A DNA stretch of 64,000 bases. It comes from Roridomyces roridus. Lineage: Eukaryota > Basidiomycota > Agaricomycetes > Agaricales > Mycenaceae. The notes under the pieces are model-generated. The model was given only the letters and a program-made list of their open reading frames with translations. It was not told the DNA's origin and ran no database searches. Every line of letters begins with the position of its first letter. Position 1 is the first letter of the stretch. The stretch is taken from positions 310,001 to 374,000 of the forward strand of contig JARKIF010000039.1 of assembly GCA_029378245.1 (NCBI GenBank), given 5' to 3'. The position numbers and the translations under genes were made by a program. This document shows positions 10,600-21,446 of the stretch, in pieces.

Positions 10600-11479
10600 A
10601 TGTCGTCCCGTCCCACCAACGAAGAGATTGCCAGCCGGACAACTACCTTCGCACTCGCTCTTTTTCAGCAGCATACCAGAGGCTCCCGACGTCTCGCCAG
10701 TCCCATTGACCTGGCCCAGGTGGCAGATGATTTCGGTTCGGGCTGGCCAACGTCCGCGATACACTCACACGCGGCACAACTCTGGACTTGGAACGGGCAC
10801 ATTCTTTTCGAGGCAGCCGTGACCAAAACTATTCGTGATAGATATGGCGGTTTCGCCGCCTCCCCTTCAATGGCCTCCAGGGTGCGTGCGCCATCTGTAT
10901 ACTCATTGAAGGAATACCGACAACTTGATTTACTTCAGCTCATTGTAGACTCAATGTCGGACACACCAGCCACCACTTTTTACGCCCTCTGTTGCGGTAG
11001 AGAAAAGCCCCAAATTCCTTTCGATATGCACAACACTTTCTATGCCGCGATACACCACCTCTCGCTTCGCCATTCTATTCCGGCGGTGCATGCTTGGGTT
11101 AAGGATAATATTTCGGATCTCATTTTCGAGACGCTGGCGTATGTCCTGCCTCTCATGGACGAGTATGTCCTCAATTTCGCGCCGGGAGTCCTTTGCTAAT
11201 TTTCCTTTCTAGCGTTCGCCCAGCGCCGGGTGTTCCCTGTGAGTTCCTCGCTCTAGCAACCCATAGCTTCGCTAGAAATGCTGGTCAGATCCTTTTGTTG
11301 AGATGTCCGAGTACTGGCGGGCACTGAAGGCCCTCGAAGACGGCGAAATCGTCGATCGCCCTGGCCGAGGACGGCGGTCACCAGATCGACAGGTCAGTTC
11401 ATCGGTTCTGCATACCACTGACATTCATCTCACCTATCTACAGATTGCTCCTCTCCCTCGACGATGGGACAAGTCGTGA
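10600..11479 (+). CDS. Unrecognised spliced gene in the palindrome spacer
   Basis: Four exons give a 242-residue product: 10600-11162, 11213-11238, 11289-11392, 11444-11479, all with GT-AG borders and consistent phase. The protein starts MSSRPTNEEI. It is mixed helical, with a Trp-rich stretch (SAAQLWTWNGH-type) near residue 65 and a basic tail (RPGRGRRSPDRQ). No transmembrane segment or signal peptide is visible. It starts only 52 bp after the stop of F-box gene B and meets the RNase III-like gene tail to tail, overlapping its last codons. I do not recognise the family. The long unbroken first exon and clean introns argue that it is a real gene. Confidence 0.55.
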
Positions 11480-13375
11480 AGGAGACTGGGGCTCAGTGCT
11501 GCGCGTCGCCGTGTTTCAGGAAGGAAGGGTTGATTTAACAGCGATTGAATGTGCAAAATGTAAGATACCACACTCGTTTTGTAGACAACGGCATATATTC
11601 GATAAGAAGAACTAGTGTAAATTCTCTTTCCCCCCTGCGGGCCGACTCTTCGCTTTGGACTTGCTGCCGCCAGCGATCCCGTTCGCAAGTCTGTGGCAGC
11701 GTCAGTCTTTATCAAATCGTTGGAAACAACCACGAACGTCGCCAGGACAATAGGCCGATCAAACGAAGCAGTAGGTGACGCCGGCGCGGAATCCAGCACT
11801 GAGAGTATCGATTCAAGATTGAGAGCAAAGGGCGGGAGTGTAGCGAATTCGGAACGTGTGGTAGAAGTCTGGCCGGACGCAAGCGAGGTCGCAGAGGGAG
11901 CAAGCGTGAGCTGTGCGGGGGCAGGCGTCTTGGATTCGATCCGCCTACGTTTCACAGCACGGTCTGGGCTGCTGGTATTCATGGTCTTGCGCTTGCCGTT
12001 GTCGAGCGCGGCTAGAGCGACAAGGATGAGAGGCCGGAACGCCTTCGTAACCCAATTCTGGATGACGCCGTATTCGTAGTCTTCCAGGAGGGCACCCAGC
12101 ACCGTCTCAAACGCATCCCCGGCGGTCTTGTCAGGCCTGGTGCGTTTGAGGATATCGAGAGCGTCCATGAACTCGCCCATGACGTTGTTGGTCCCGAGGG
12201 CCCGTGCAATGATCTACAAAGGCTGAGAGCGCCGTTGTGCGGGGAGAAGAGTAAAGGTCGTACCCGGTGGAGATCTATTCGATCCGGCAGAACTTCACGG
12301 AGAGCCACCTGGATGAGTCCGTAGAAGGAGCGATCGCCATAGTATTCGAGACCACCGCGCACTCCATGGGAGTGAGAGACTGTCGCCAGCTGCAGACCCT
12401 CGTGTCTGAACGGCGGGAAGGGCGTCGCTTGGTCATAGTGGACCCCCAGCCAACCAGTCACGAAATCAGAGGCATATACCACTATGAAGGCCCTTGGTGG
12501 ACAAAAGGTGTTTTCTTGTTGCCAGCACCATCATTTCCGTGACATCTTCGAAGATCTTGCAAGATTTGGCAAGATTTTCCAGTTTGTTCAAGATCTTGGA
12601 AGATATTGGATGATTGTCAACTTTCCCTGGCATTATTTTACCATCATCTTGCAAGATCTTGTGAATTTTCTCCCCCCAGGACCTTGAAAGTTTGTGCAAG
12701 TTCCACTGACTCATTTTGACTCCACTGATTTGCAGCGAATGTTCAAAGATTTTGAAGGATTGAAAGTCAAAATATGGCCCATTGAGTCTAATAGGGATGC
12801 AAGATCTCACCAGAGTTGGTGGTGCCGTGGTGGCCGAGCTCAAGCCGCATACTGCGATCAATCATTTATGTTGAAGGGCGCAAAAGTGTGATCTATCAGT
12901 TTCCTGGCGGTTCGGCTGCCAACGGATCAACAGCCTGAGTGGGGGGCAATCAGAAAATCATTGATTGGCATGTGGGATTTACTGCGACACTTGCCGCCTT
13001 TAACCTTCCAAGATCTTGTGACACACCACAGAATTTTTGATTCCAGTGTCAATTTTTTATCTGTTTCCACTTGTTGTCTGACTCACAAGATCTTGCATCC
13101 TTGCAGTGCAGAAAATATCACTTGAACCCTCCTTGAAATACCACATCGTGCAAAAACTAGCAAGATATCAATGGATGTTGCAAGAACTTGATTCAACTTT
13201 CAAAATGAGCCAAATCTTTCAAGATCTTGAGACTTTTGTTGAGATTTGAAGAAAGAACCACACATGCCTGCACAATTCCAGGTTTTGTCCACCAAGGACC
13301 CTCAAATACCACAGCATTGATTTCCTCCTGCCGATCAGGCTCGCCGGGAGGCACTGTGTACGAGCGTTGGGTCAT
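11434..13375 (-). pseudogene. RNase III-domain gene interrupted by a MITE
   Basis: Read from ATG 13375, the first 70 coding bases run to the target site of a MITE (12483-13305). Coding resumes at 12475, crosses a 50 bp GT-AG intron (12214-12263) and continues to the stop at 11434. Taken with one copy of the target duplication, the two halves of exon 1 add to a whole number of codons, giving about 353 residues. RNase III signatures are clear: LEYYGD with the first Glu/Asp pair, and KTAGDAFETVLGALLED with the Asp-Ala-Phe-Glu of the second metal site. A Lys/Arg-rich patch (VKRRRI) follows. There is no double-stranded-RNA-binding domain in the remaining tail. With the 823 bp insert the frame is shifted, so the gene is probably inactive unless the insert is spliced out. 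Family members cut or bind double-stranded RNA. Confidence 0.65.
12483..13305. mobile_element. MITE inside the RNase III-like coding exon
   Basis: The ends are inverted copies: left GGCCCTTGGTGGACAAAA after TATGAA, right (reversed) GGTCCTTGGTGGACAAAA after TTGA. The 7 bp sequence ATACCAC flanks both sides (12476-12482, 13306-13312). Removing the element and one ATACCAC joins the host gene in frame, so the insertion borders are well supported. The body is full of CAAGATCTTG-type palindromic decamers and close variants, near both ends. There is no coding capacity. The superfamily is uncertain: a 7-8 bp duplication would fit hAT or a relative. Confidence 0.85.
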
Positions 13376-13573
13376 CGAAGAAAGAGAACAGTAAACCATT
13401 GTTGCTCTTCTGCGGACGTATAAGAGAGTGGGTGGAGTGAGTTCTGGGGATATGAGAGGGTGGGGTGAGCGAATGTGGGCCTTGACCAAGGAATGGCGTT
13501 GGGTGAGTTTCTTGAAAACGATGAAGGCTTCGATTCTTGACTGTTGTGGCTTGACTGTTGTGGGTAGGAGCAA

Positions 13574-15004
13574 TAGTCTCGGAAACCCAGACGTTCCTCG
13601 CATTCTCACAGCGGGACTTACGGCTGATTCTCAGTAGCCGGATTTAATTCCTAATCTGTAATTTCGACTGATGGATGAGACATTTGATTGATCGGCTATA
13701 TGTGTGATGGGAGAATTGGCGCTAGAACGTCTGGGCCGGTCGTCGCTGTGTTACCTACCATCAGCGTGACGTGGCGTGTAACACCATTATTCCCATCGCC
13801 AAATCATGGTCCCCGCTTGATCCTCTCAACTGCCGCAGTGAGGAAAGCCCAAATGGACTAGCCAGACAGACTAGACTTCGAAACATACTAGGGTTTGCCA
13901 TACAGACAGTAAGAGACATGAGATCTGAGCTCCCCCACTCATTCATTGGTGCCTTGCACTTGGGTTTCGGAGCAGGGCACTTTGTTCTCGGAGCAATGTA
14001 CAACTTGTTTTCCCTACAAGTACCGTGCCAGAAATTTGATGCCAATTTGGGATAATGAAGGCCCGAGTCATTTCCGAAGTGTTGTGGCGGGTGCTTGGGA
14101 CGCGGGGAAGGCATTAACGAGCGCGGGGAGGGCAGGGAGCGCAGCCGGAAGCGCGGCAGGCAGGCGGCGGGTGATGTGGAGCAAGAGTGACGCCTAGCTG
14201 GCGCACGCCTCCCCCCCAATGACATGTCCAAAAAAGGCTAATCGGATTGATATCAAGGCACGTGGGGGTTTCTTGGCATTTACTGGGACTGTGACGCCAC
14301 GTGGCGGCCACTAACCAATGTCCCAGTGGCTCTGCGGTTCCGGTGTCCCATCGTCATGATCCTTCATTTCTTGAATGTCTCGAGTTCAATTCTTGGTGCT
14401 GGTCAATTTTTTTGTCAGCATTTTGTTATTCTACAATGAGAGAAGGGTGGGTTGGTTGGTTAGGCTCAGTTGAATGACATTGTCCTACCCAGACTGTCAA
14501 TACCTCCCCCGCAGCCTCGGCTGTGAATACCCCTCTGAGAATCCACAGTGAATGGGCAGTTAGGTACAGTATCCACGGTGAATGGGTGGCTAGATCTGAT
14601 AGACCAGGTTCAAGTTAGGCTCAGTTGGTTAAGTTAGGTTGTTGGAGCTTGAGGAGCTTGAGGAGGCTAGGGTGGAATTTACAGAAAAAAAGAACTGACC
14701 CCACACTGTATCGAACTCACGCAAGACAAATCACATGACCTTATCGGCTGTCACATGACCTTATCGGTGTCATTGGGGGGGAGGCCAAGGGGGTTTGTGA
14801 CGCCTCCATCACGCTGATGGTAGGTAACACAGCGACGACCGGCCCAGACGTTCTAGCACCAATTCTCCCATCACACATATAGCCGATCAATCAAATGTCT
14901 CATCCATCAGTCGAAATTACAGATTAGGAATTAAATCGGGCTACTGAGAATCAGCCGTGAATCCCGCTGTGAGAATGCGAGGAACATCTGGGTTTCCGAG
15001 ACTA
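13574..15004. mobile_element. MULE-like non-autonomous element with ~200 bp TIRs
   Basis: Positions 13574-13775 and about 14808-15004 are inverted copies with a few mismatches. The 8 bp flanks AGGAGCAA (13566-13573) and AGGAGCGA (15005-15012) match at seven of eight bases. The terminal nine bases TAGTCTCGG are the same as those of the element at 447-1361, so the two probably use the same or a related transposase. The centre (about 1 kb) has no credible gene. It holds repeated short motifs such as gttaggctcagttg and two copies of cacatgaccttatcgg. Arm mismatches suggest an older insertion than the 447-1361 copy. Confidence 0.82.
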
Positions 15005-16760
15005 AGGAGCGAAAGGTGGAGTGATGTGATCACGACTTGTAACCGGCGCTGCTCAATCCAAGCTGCTCATCAGGCCTCAGCGCTCAGCACTGGAGGAACC
15101 TTCGCAAATGCAGCTCACCTTGAAGCACGGCTAGTCCAAAGGTCCTCACGATTTCATCTTCGACAGCCGGTCAATCTTCTGGTCCCTGTCAGAGCTCGAG
15201 AACGCAGAGGTTGTCGTTGGTGGCCTCGGGCCATTCTCCCAAAACTGACGAAGAGATGAGAATTGGGTGACAGTGAGATGCAGGGCGGCGTCGGCTACTA
15301 ATCCGAATCTCCTCTGCCAACCATTTCGCTCAGTACTAGGCCTCACGCTCGTCGTCTGCAACGTTCCCGGAGATATAACACTGCTCCTCCGGTCCCTCGA
15401 TCTATCCATCCTTCCAGTGGCGGATCAGCACACCGACCGCCTTCGAGTCCTGCCCTGTAACATCACCATCATGCACTGGACTTTGTCTTCAATGAAGATG
15501 ACAATCTCCTTTGTGGCGACGACAATCTCACGACGCAAGGAACAAGCTGGTCCCAGAGATTGAAATGCGTCTCGTGCGTGGGTTCCTTTGAAACTGCTTT
15601 TGCTGGTTTGACTCTGGCGCAGGTAGAGTACGCCATTTCGAATCGACTTGCCTTCTGTGTTCTCTGGAGAATTGTCCGGGTATTGTGGCCTTCACAGGTG
15701 CGTACTCGTTTCATCTTCAATTTACTCGGCTGACTTGGGCCAGTCTTGTAGGCTGGCGAGATGGCTGAGGACTTGCGGCAAATGCATATACAGCTCGTCC
15801 ATCCGCGCCATGCGGCCATCTCATGATTGTTCAATTTCGATGGTGGATCCTGTATCTCGACGCCGAAGATTGTCTTCCGTTCTGTCCTCTGGATTTGAGA
15901 CCGCCAGTCTGTCCTACCGCAACCATGGGTGCGGCTAGATCATGCACAATTTCGCAGGCAAGCTCACGCCGTTGGGGGACACTGGCAGTCCCAAAGCTCG
16001 CATCATTCAAGGTAGTAGGCTGTTCTCTTTGACCATAGCGTCAGTTTCTGACTTTTACACAGAATGTACAATGCCCGATGCTAGCCAACAGGTCATGCAG
16101 CGCAGCGCGCTGGTCCAGATCTGGCATATCCAGCACTCTCCTCCCTCGGGTTTGGATGGCACATGCACTTCGCCCTCATGCGTTGAGAGCATCCAAAACG
16201 GAGTGCTTATCGTCCTGCTGGCCCACACCTCCTCATACTGCGTTCATTGGCTTGCTCCACCTTTCATAACTGCGCGAGCACGATGCACTTGTTCCGCAAC
16301 AGTTGCAGCAGGCCCAAGTCAAGCGTGATTCTGACAAGAGGGATTCTCTCAAAAGGCCTGCGGATGTAGCGATCTCTCTGACTTGAAAGCTCCTCGAATC
16401 CACTCAAGGAGACCATCGACTTCCTAGTTCTCCAGCAACATATCTCGTGATGGTGGCTATCTCTGCCGCTATACACCCTCGCCGACGGCAGCCTCGTCTA
16501 CTGGTGTCGCGGTCGAACGTGCTCAGGCGATCAACGTCTTCAATACAAACACGCCGATGCACATCGGACCTTGCGAGCGCGCGTCAAGTGAACAGGGTCT
16601 GTGCGACCGTGACCAGAAACCAAGGAACAGGTCAGTCGTATTCGTTACATGGATTCTGTCGAACTGAATCCGACCGCAGGCACCAGACCTCATTCTCAAG
16701 CGGGGAAGGCAGACACACGATTCGGGAGAGTTCCCAATGTAGTTATTCAAGAATTGAATC
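15005..16760. other. Decayed coding region and partial dispersed module
   Basis: Positions about 15332-15425 match only the upstream block of the dispersed module family (tcagtactaggcctcacgc, then ctcctccggtccctcgatct), with no TATA or 3' block after it. From 15610 to 16480 several plus-strand stretches look like exons. One reads VEYAISNRLAFCVLWRIVRV, followed by donor gtgcgt near 15699. No continuous gene can be built and I recognise no family. A similar phrase (tcgaccatagcg...tctctgact) recurs near 25990, so both may be remnants of one gene type. Confidence 0.35.
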
Positions 16761-16763
16761 ATA

Positions 16764-17497
16764 TTAATATTTCCGTTGTTCCACATTGAGTCGTTTGCAA
16801 GCGGTATTGTAGATATTGAATCCATAAAATATTGATCCCAAAGCAGGAGATGTATGTAGAGATATACGTGTAGTGTGAAGTCGATGGCAAAGGGAGCAAT
16901 GGGCTGTGGGCACGTCGTATTCTAACAGCTCTCCTTCCCTTCCACTGGACCAGCAAACCGAGCATGCGAGGTACCAGTGTGACGGTGCGCTGAGGTGACG
17001 ACCCTGCAGAAAGATATCAGAAATGGCATGATTTGAGGGAAACACATACACGGAGAGCGGCTGTGGTTTCGAGTCGGGCATTGGAGCACCTTCGGGTAGT
17101 TTCAAGAAAGCGAGGAGGGTGGCTAGTTGTGCAGTGGCGTGGGGTAGCGTAGTGGGTGTAGCGGCAGGAGACGTAGCGGCAGGAGAGGTAGAAGAAGGTG
17201 TGCAGCGCCGCTTGGCCGAGTGTTCTTTGTCCTCGCCGTCAATTCCGCATTTCTGGGGCCTTGGCATGAGTGGTGAAGGTACGCCGTGATTGTTGCGGCG
17301 AGCAGCAGACCAGGCGAGCGAGTCGGACAATAGCTGGCGGAGCCTCCTGCACGTTGCTCGTAGCTGAAGTAGGTCGTTTGGGGAGCAGTACAAAGAGGTC
17401 TGGAAGACGGGATGTCAGTAGCCAACTCCAGCAAATAACAGGCACTGACCAACAAGACTACGTCCACGAGTTTTGGCGGGTTGTATAGAAGAGCCAT
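16764..17497 (-). pseudogene. Truncated F-box B copy fused to foreign tail at the palindrome junction
   Basis: From ATG 17497 the minus strand repeats the first two exons of F-box gene B (PPKLVDVVLL, then DLLQLRATCRRLRQLL). At 17270 the match ends in mid exon, after codons for GVPSP. The reading frame then continues without a stop into unrelated sequence: a basic, Ser/Pro/Thr-rich stretch (HSAKRRC, then repeats of SPAAT), a helical part (AQLATLLAFLKLPEG) and two Cys pairs (YLACSVCWSS, HCSLCHRL), ending at 16764. The foreign part resembles the region after the RNase III domain in the neighbouring gene (basic KRRR patch, then Pro/Ala/Ser), but this is a weak impression. Whether the fusion is expressed cannot be told from sequence. 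Confidence 0.5.
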
Positions 17498-18206
17498 TAC
17501 ACTTTGAAAGGGCGAGGGCGAGATAGCTGGTGTGGAATGAGCGGGGCTCGAAGACGTGGTCGAAACTGACAAATCAACATATAGGGTTGATCGACCAGCG
17601 TCAAAAGTTGCAATAAGTACTGTCCATTCCATCAGCCAAAAAGTTGTCTCAGAATGGGATGCGTAGGCACCTGCTCAGGCAACGGACAAGCGACTTCCCA
17701 GCGCACGACTAGATGTCAAAAAAGACGGGGGAGAAGGCTGGCACGGGGTATTGGGACCTTGATCACGTCGTGCGACGGTGAAGCTTGGGTGAAGCGCGCG
17801 ACAAACGACGGTGGTTGTGCCTGTTCAACAATGAGTCCCCAGAATTAAACCAGAAAGAAAGACACGGACGCACAGATGTACACCGTCAGCCTGGCCAATT
17901 TTTTCTCTTGCCAGTAGCGACATCATAGACCGTTGTCCGAGATGCAGAGAAGATTGTCGTCATAGCTCGGAGTGAATTTGTCAATTTTGAAGGCCCATGG
18001 TCGTCTGCTTGCGTCGACAATGCAGCTGAGGTTAAGAATCGAGATGGTGGTGGAAGCGCGGCCGTTGACGTTGATGCTTCTGTCCTCATCGGGCCGCCCG
18101 GGCCTGGCTGACTGCGTCGCTAGTCCTCTCATTTTCTTTGGATAGAGACTCGGTTTTCGAAGTAAAAAATTGCATTAGAAGGGTAGAGAGATACATGAAT
18201 GCAGAA

Positions 18207-18793
18207 TTTTCGCGCGCTTGGTCGACTCTTGCGAGTCTCAAGCCCGGGGCCCACGACAAGGGAGCGCGAAGGGTTGCGAGCCCATCCCCCGGGAAAACTA
18301 TCTACTGACTACCCCGGGCTGGGAGAAAGGGATGAGTGAGGGCACAGCGACGAAGAGAATGCGTACCGTCAAGGGATTGTTCCCCCGCCCCACCGACCTC
18401 GCCGAGTCTGGGAAGTGAGTTTGCCAGTAGATAGTACCGCAGTGACAGTCCACCTGGGAGCTGGTGCAATGCTTCGGCACAGATTTGCACCTGTCGGAAG
18501 CTCTCCCAGAGTGATAACTGCACCACGTCCATCCACCCCACATGTACGCCTGCGCACCCCATATCCTTGAGGACGGATCGCGAATTGAGGACAACGAGAG
18601 TCAGAAGCAGAAGATTGGAGTGTCAGCCGCCGAGAGGCTGGGTTTTTATACCCGCAGCAAATAATTTGTTTACTCGGAGATTGACTCGGGAACGCAGAAG
18701 TGCCACTGGAAGAATGGAGAGATCGAGACACCGGAGGAGGAGCGTTGTATCGCCGGTGACCGTTGCAGACAACGACGAGCGCGAGCCCTAGTA
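18207..18793 (-). repeat. Dispersed TATA/intron/3'-block module, copy b
   Basis: Mirror image of copy a within the right arm, base for base the same: 3' block at 18207-18312, TATA box read on the minus strand at 18643-18650, ATG at 18562. It lies between F-box gene A (right copy) and the truncated B copy, pointing toward the latter. Confidence 0.65.
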
Positions 18794-18885
18794 CTGAGAA
18801 GAGCAGGAGACGACCCAGGACATGGTGGTCATGATCAGTGATCAAGCGAGTTCGGCGCTCACACAGCTGTCATTCTCTCTCTCTC

Positions 18886-20464
18886 ATGCGCGACTTCCAT
18901 CCAGCTCGATTCCCAACCAGCGACTCGACTTCAGTGCTTGTCTGCAAAGAAATTCCGTTGGATATCGGATTTCATGTGCGTGTTGTGCGCGTCTTCCTCG
19001 TCTTTGGGATCACATTTATGTCTAGATTTTTAGCTTCTGCGGTCCGTTCGATCTGGCCAAACTCTCTTGCACTTCAAAGTCTCTGCGTGCATTCATTCAA
19101 ACCAACCGTCTCTGGGAATCATCTTATGGAAATATGTCCCGCGGGAACTGCTCAAGACTACCCCCACCTCCCGTTGTTGAAGCCAGCAGAAACTACTCTC
19201 CCTCGGCCTATGCGTTCTGGCTGCTCGGCGGCGGTCTTTGCACAGTTTGTATGCTATTTCAATGCCCAAATCCATTCAACAATACGGTGCAGCGTTGCTC
19301 TGCATGGACAGACTCCCAACCTTGCCATTTTCTCTTCCGTTTTCGGGCTTGCTCGGTGGGTCTTGACTCCGTGTTGCGCCATCCCATTCTCACGTTTGAA
19401 GCAGGCCGAATGCAGGGGAATGCTCCTCCAGTGAGTGTTAGCCAACTCTTCAAACCAAGGCCGACAATTTCAGCGGCAACTCGATGTGGCACGATAAACG
19501 ACACAAATACACTACTCTGTCGTGGGGAAATTGGCTGCCTCGCGAGTCGTGCACCCTTCCCAACGGCGGGACCGTCTACCGATACTCCCGACGCGCGATC
19601 AAGGATGCTGAAAACAAACGAGAACAAGCGCTGGTCGTCGACCGAGGCGAACAGTTGGACGCGGTGGGTGACTCTATAAATGTCTTTTCTTCCGCTCATT
19701 TTTTCATGCAGGAATGTGCACTGCGAGCCCTGGATCGGTCCAAGATTTCTCAAGTTGTGGTTTGTCTCGACGTTTTACTTCCGAAGCTCAATGCTCCCCA
19801 GAACGCCAAGGCCCTCGAATCCTGGCAAATCGCGTACCTCGTAGAAAAGGCTGTCGTCAAGAGTGCCAACCTTTCATTGTACGTCGCTTGGCATCCTGTC
19901 CTACCCCACTGACATCCAACAGCATGAAGAGCATGTGTATGGCAGAAAACAAGAAGGTCCAAGGCGTATTGCGATGTCCGGCAGCGCTCAGCGTGTTTGA
20001 CGCGTTCAATCGTGATCTGGAGCTTATTACCACCACGGGTTCGTGTTTTCTGTTCTCGTGAATAAAGGACTCACGACCTCATTAGTATGGGCCCAGATTC
20101 GTCGCCTTACCCTCGCCCAGCTCGAATGGATGAAAGCTGGCGTGCTCCCGCCCAACATGCCTGCGCGGCCTGGCGACAGAATCCGCTGTGAGCAATGCAA
20201 CGAGTTGCGAGCCGACGGAGTGTCTTCTCATAAGCGAGTTGCCTTCCACCAGCCTCAACCGACACCTAAACTTTTGCTAGGCACAAAGCAACAAAAGCCC
20301 CTGAAACAACGCGCCCAATGCTCTGCCCAGAATGTCCACATTCACGTTGTTCGTTCAGTGAGCAGGGTCTGCGCGATCACATGCTGAGCAGGACGTCCGT
20401 CAATTCGCCCTCTATCGTTTTCACGGCTGATGCGTCGCCAGGCATCAGCGACCCAAGTAAATAA
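18886..20464 (+). CDS. F-box / zinc-finger protein A, right-arm copy
   Basis: From ATG 18886 the first exon ends in DIGFH at 18975. A 50 bp GT-AG intron (18976-19025) leads to exon 2 with FSFCGPFDLAKLSCTSKSLR, a classic F-box helix pattern. A Cys pair (LCTVC) follows. Later coding parts include MWHDKRHKYTTLSWGNWLP (from 19484) with donor gtgggt and acceptor ctttt...gcag. They also include SKISQVVVCLDVLLPKLN, and a C-terminal stretch with CEQCNE, CPECPHSRC and a paired His (LRDHML), a probable zinc finger. Stop TAA at 20462-20464. The middle exon borders are tentative. It is probably a substrate adaptor of an SCF ubiquitin ligase; the target is unknown. It faces away from the dispersed module copy b. 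Confidence 0.6.
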
Positions 20465-21106
20465 GGATCATTTATATTCTGTTCGTCTTTATCGTCCGTC
20501 CTTGCTCCACAGTGCTCACTCTGTCCAATAGAAACCGGCTCGATTTGTGTATATCAATATCGCATTTGTACCCCATTACATTCTGCAAACGGAGATACCT
20601 TCCTCTCAATTACACGGCCGAGCATCTTGAGTGTTTGTTTCCACAAGTTCCGCCAGACGGATATAGTCGACGAGCTCATCGTCTCAGCTCGCTCATCCAT
20701 GCGCACCGTCTTGACGCGCGCACGCCGCGCATTCTCGTGCTTACTGGTGGGCCCAGGACCTTTGAGATAGACACGGGCCAGTGGTGCTTTGGAGGACAGG
20801 CGCGAAGTGCGCCAGCGGCCAAACCACGGACCAAGACCATTGCGTCTCCAGCCGTCTCGAGAAATTACTCGCCTTCAACACAGGTCCAGACGATATCGTG
20901 TCCCTGGGATGGAACGAGGAAAGAAAGACAAAGCGGCAGGCCGGACAGAGGCTTTCCCTTCCAGAAAAGGACCGCGACGCCCGTCGTCAGCAAGAAGCCT
21001 TGCATCACAAGTCCAGAAGAACAAGATAATCTTGGGCTAGACTTGGGTTGATTCGGGCTTGCATCGAGAGAGCGGAGACTGCCCGAGTATCTGAGAAGAT
21101 CTGACA

Positions 21107-21446
21107 TCAGTCTTTTGACAAAGATCTTGCGACCTTTTTGGGCTTGGCAGCTTGTGGCACAAGCTCGCAAGGTCAAAGCGAGGGTTAAAATCCCGGAAAT
21201 GGTTGAAAGTGGGCTGAAAAAAGGTATTAGCGAAGGAGGAGATACACTGAGAGGCAATGGAAGCATGTACCAGTCAGATCCAGGGTCGAAGGAAATAAAT
21301 CTGTGTGGTCCGATGGGAGTCGAACGAGGGACCTTGCGAGTTTCAGGACCTGGCTTGTGAGCTTGCGGGCTTGCGCAGATTTGGCGGGCGCTTGCGGGCT
21401 TGAATGACCTTGTACAAGGTCACAAGCTAGATGTCAAAAGTCTGAT
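21107..21446. mobile_element. Small inverted-repeat element in the right arm
   Basis: The ends ATCAGTCTTTTGACA and (reversed) ATCAGACTTTTGACA bound about 340 bp that is absent from the matching place in the left arm (near 5570-5585). The target duplication is unclear, at most 2-3 bp. Inside, on the minus strand, is a stretch like the B box of a tRNA gene (GTTCGACTCCC near 21310-21320) and repeated caagcccgcaag motifs. A SINE-derived or tRNA-derived insert is possible, but no full tRNA fold is seen. Confidence 0.55.

Noticed and set aside
11693..12079. 128-codon plus-strand frame
   Set aside because: Antisense to the RNase III-like exon, whose motifs are specific; codon pattern on the plus strand is uninformative.
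14690..14740. Possible tRNA B box (tatcgaactcacgc)
   Set aside because: No A box or cloverleaf can be built and it lies within a MULE-like element.
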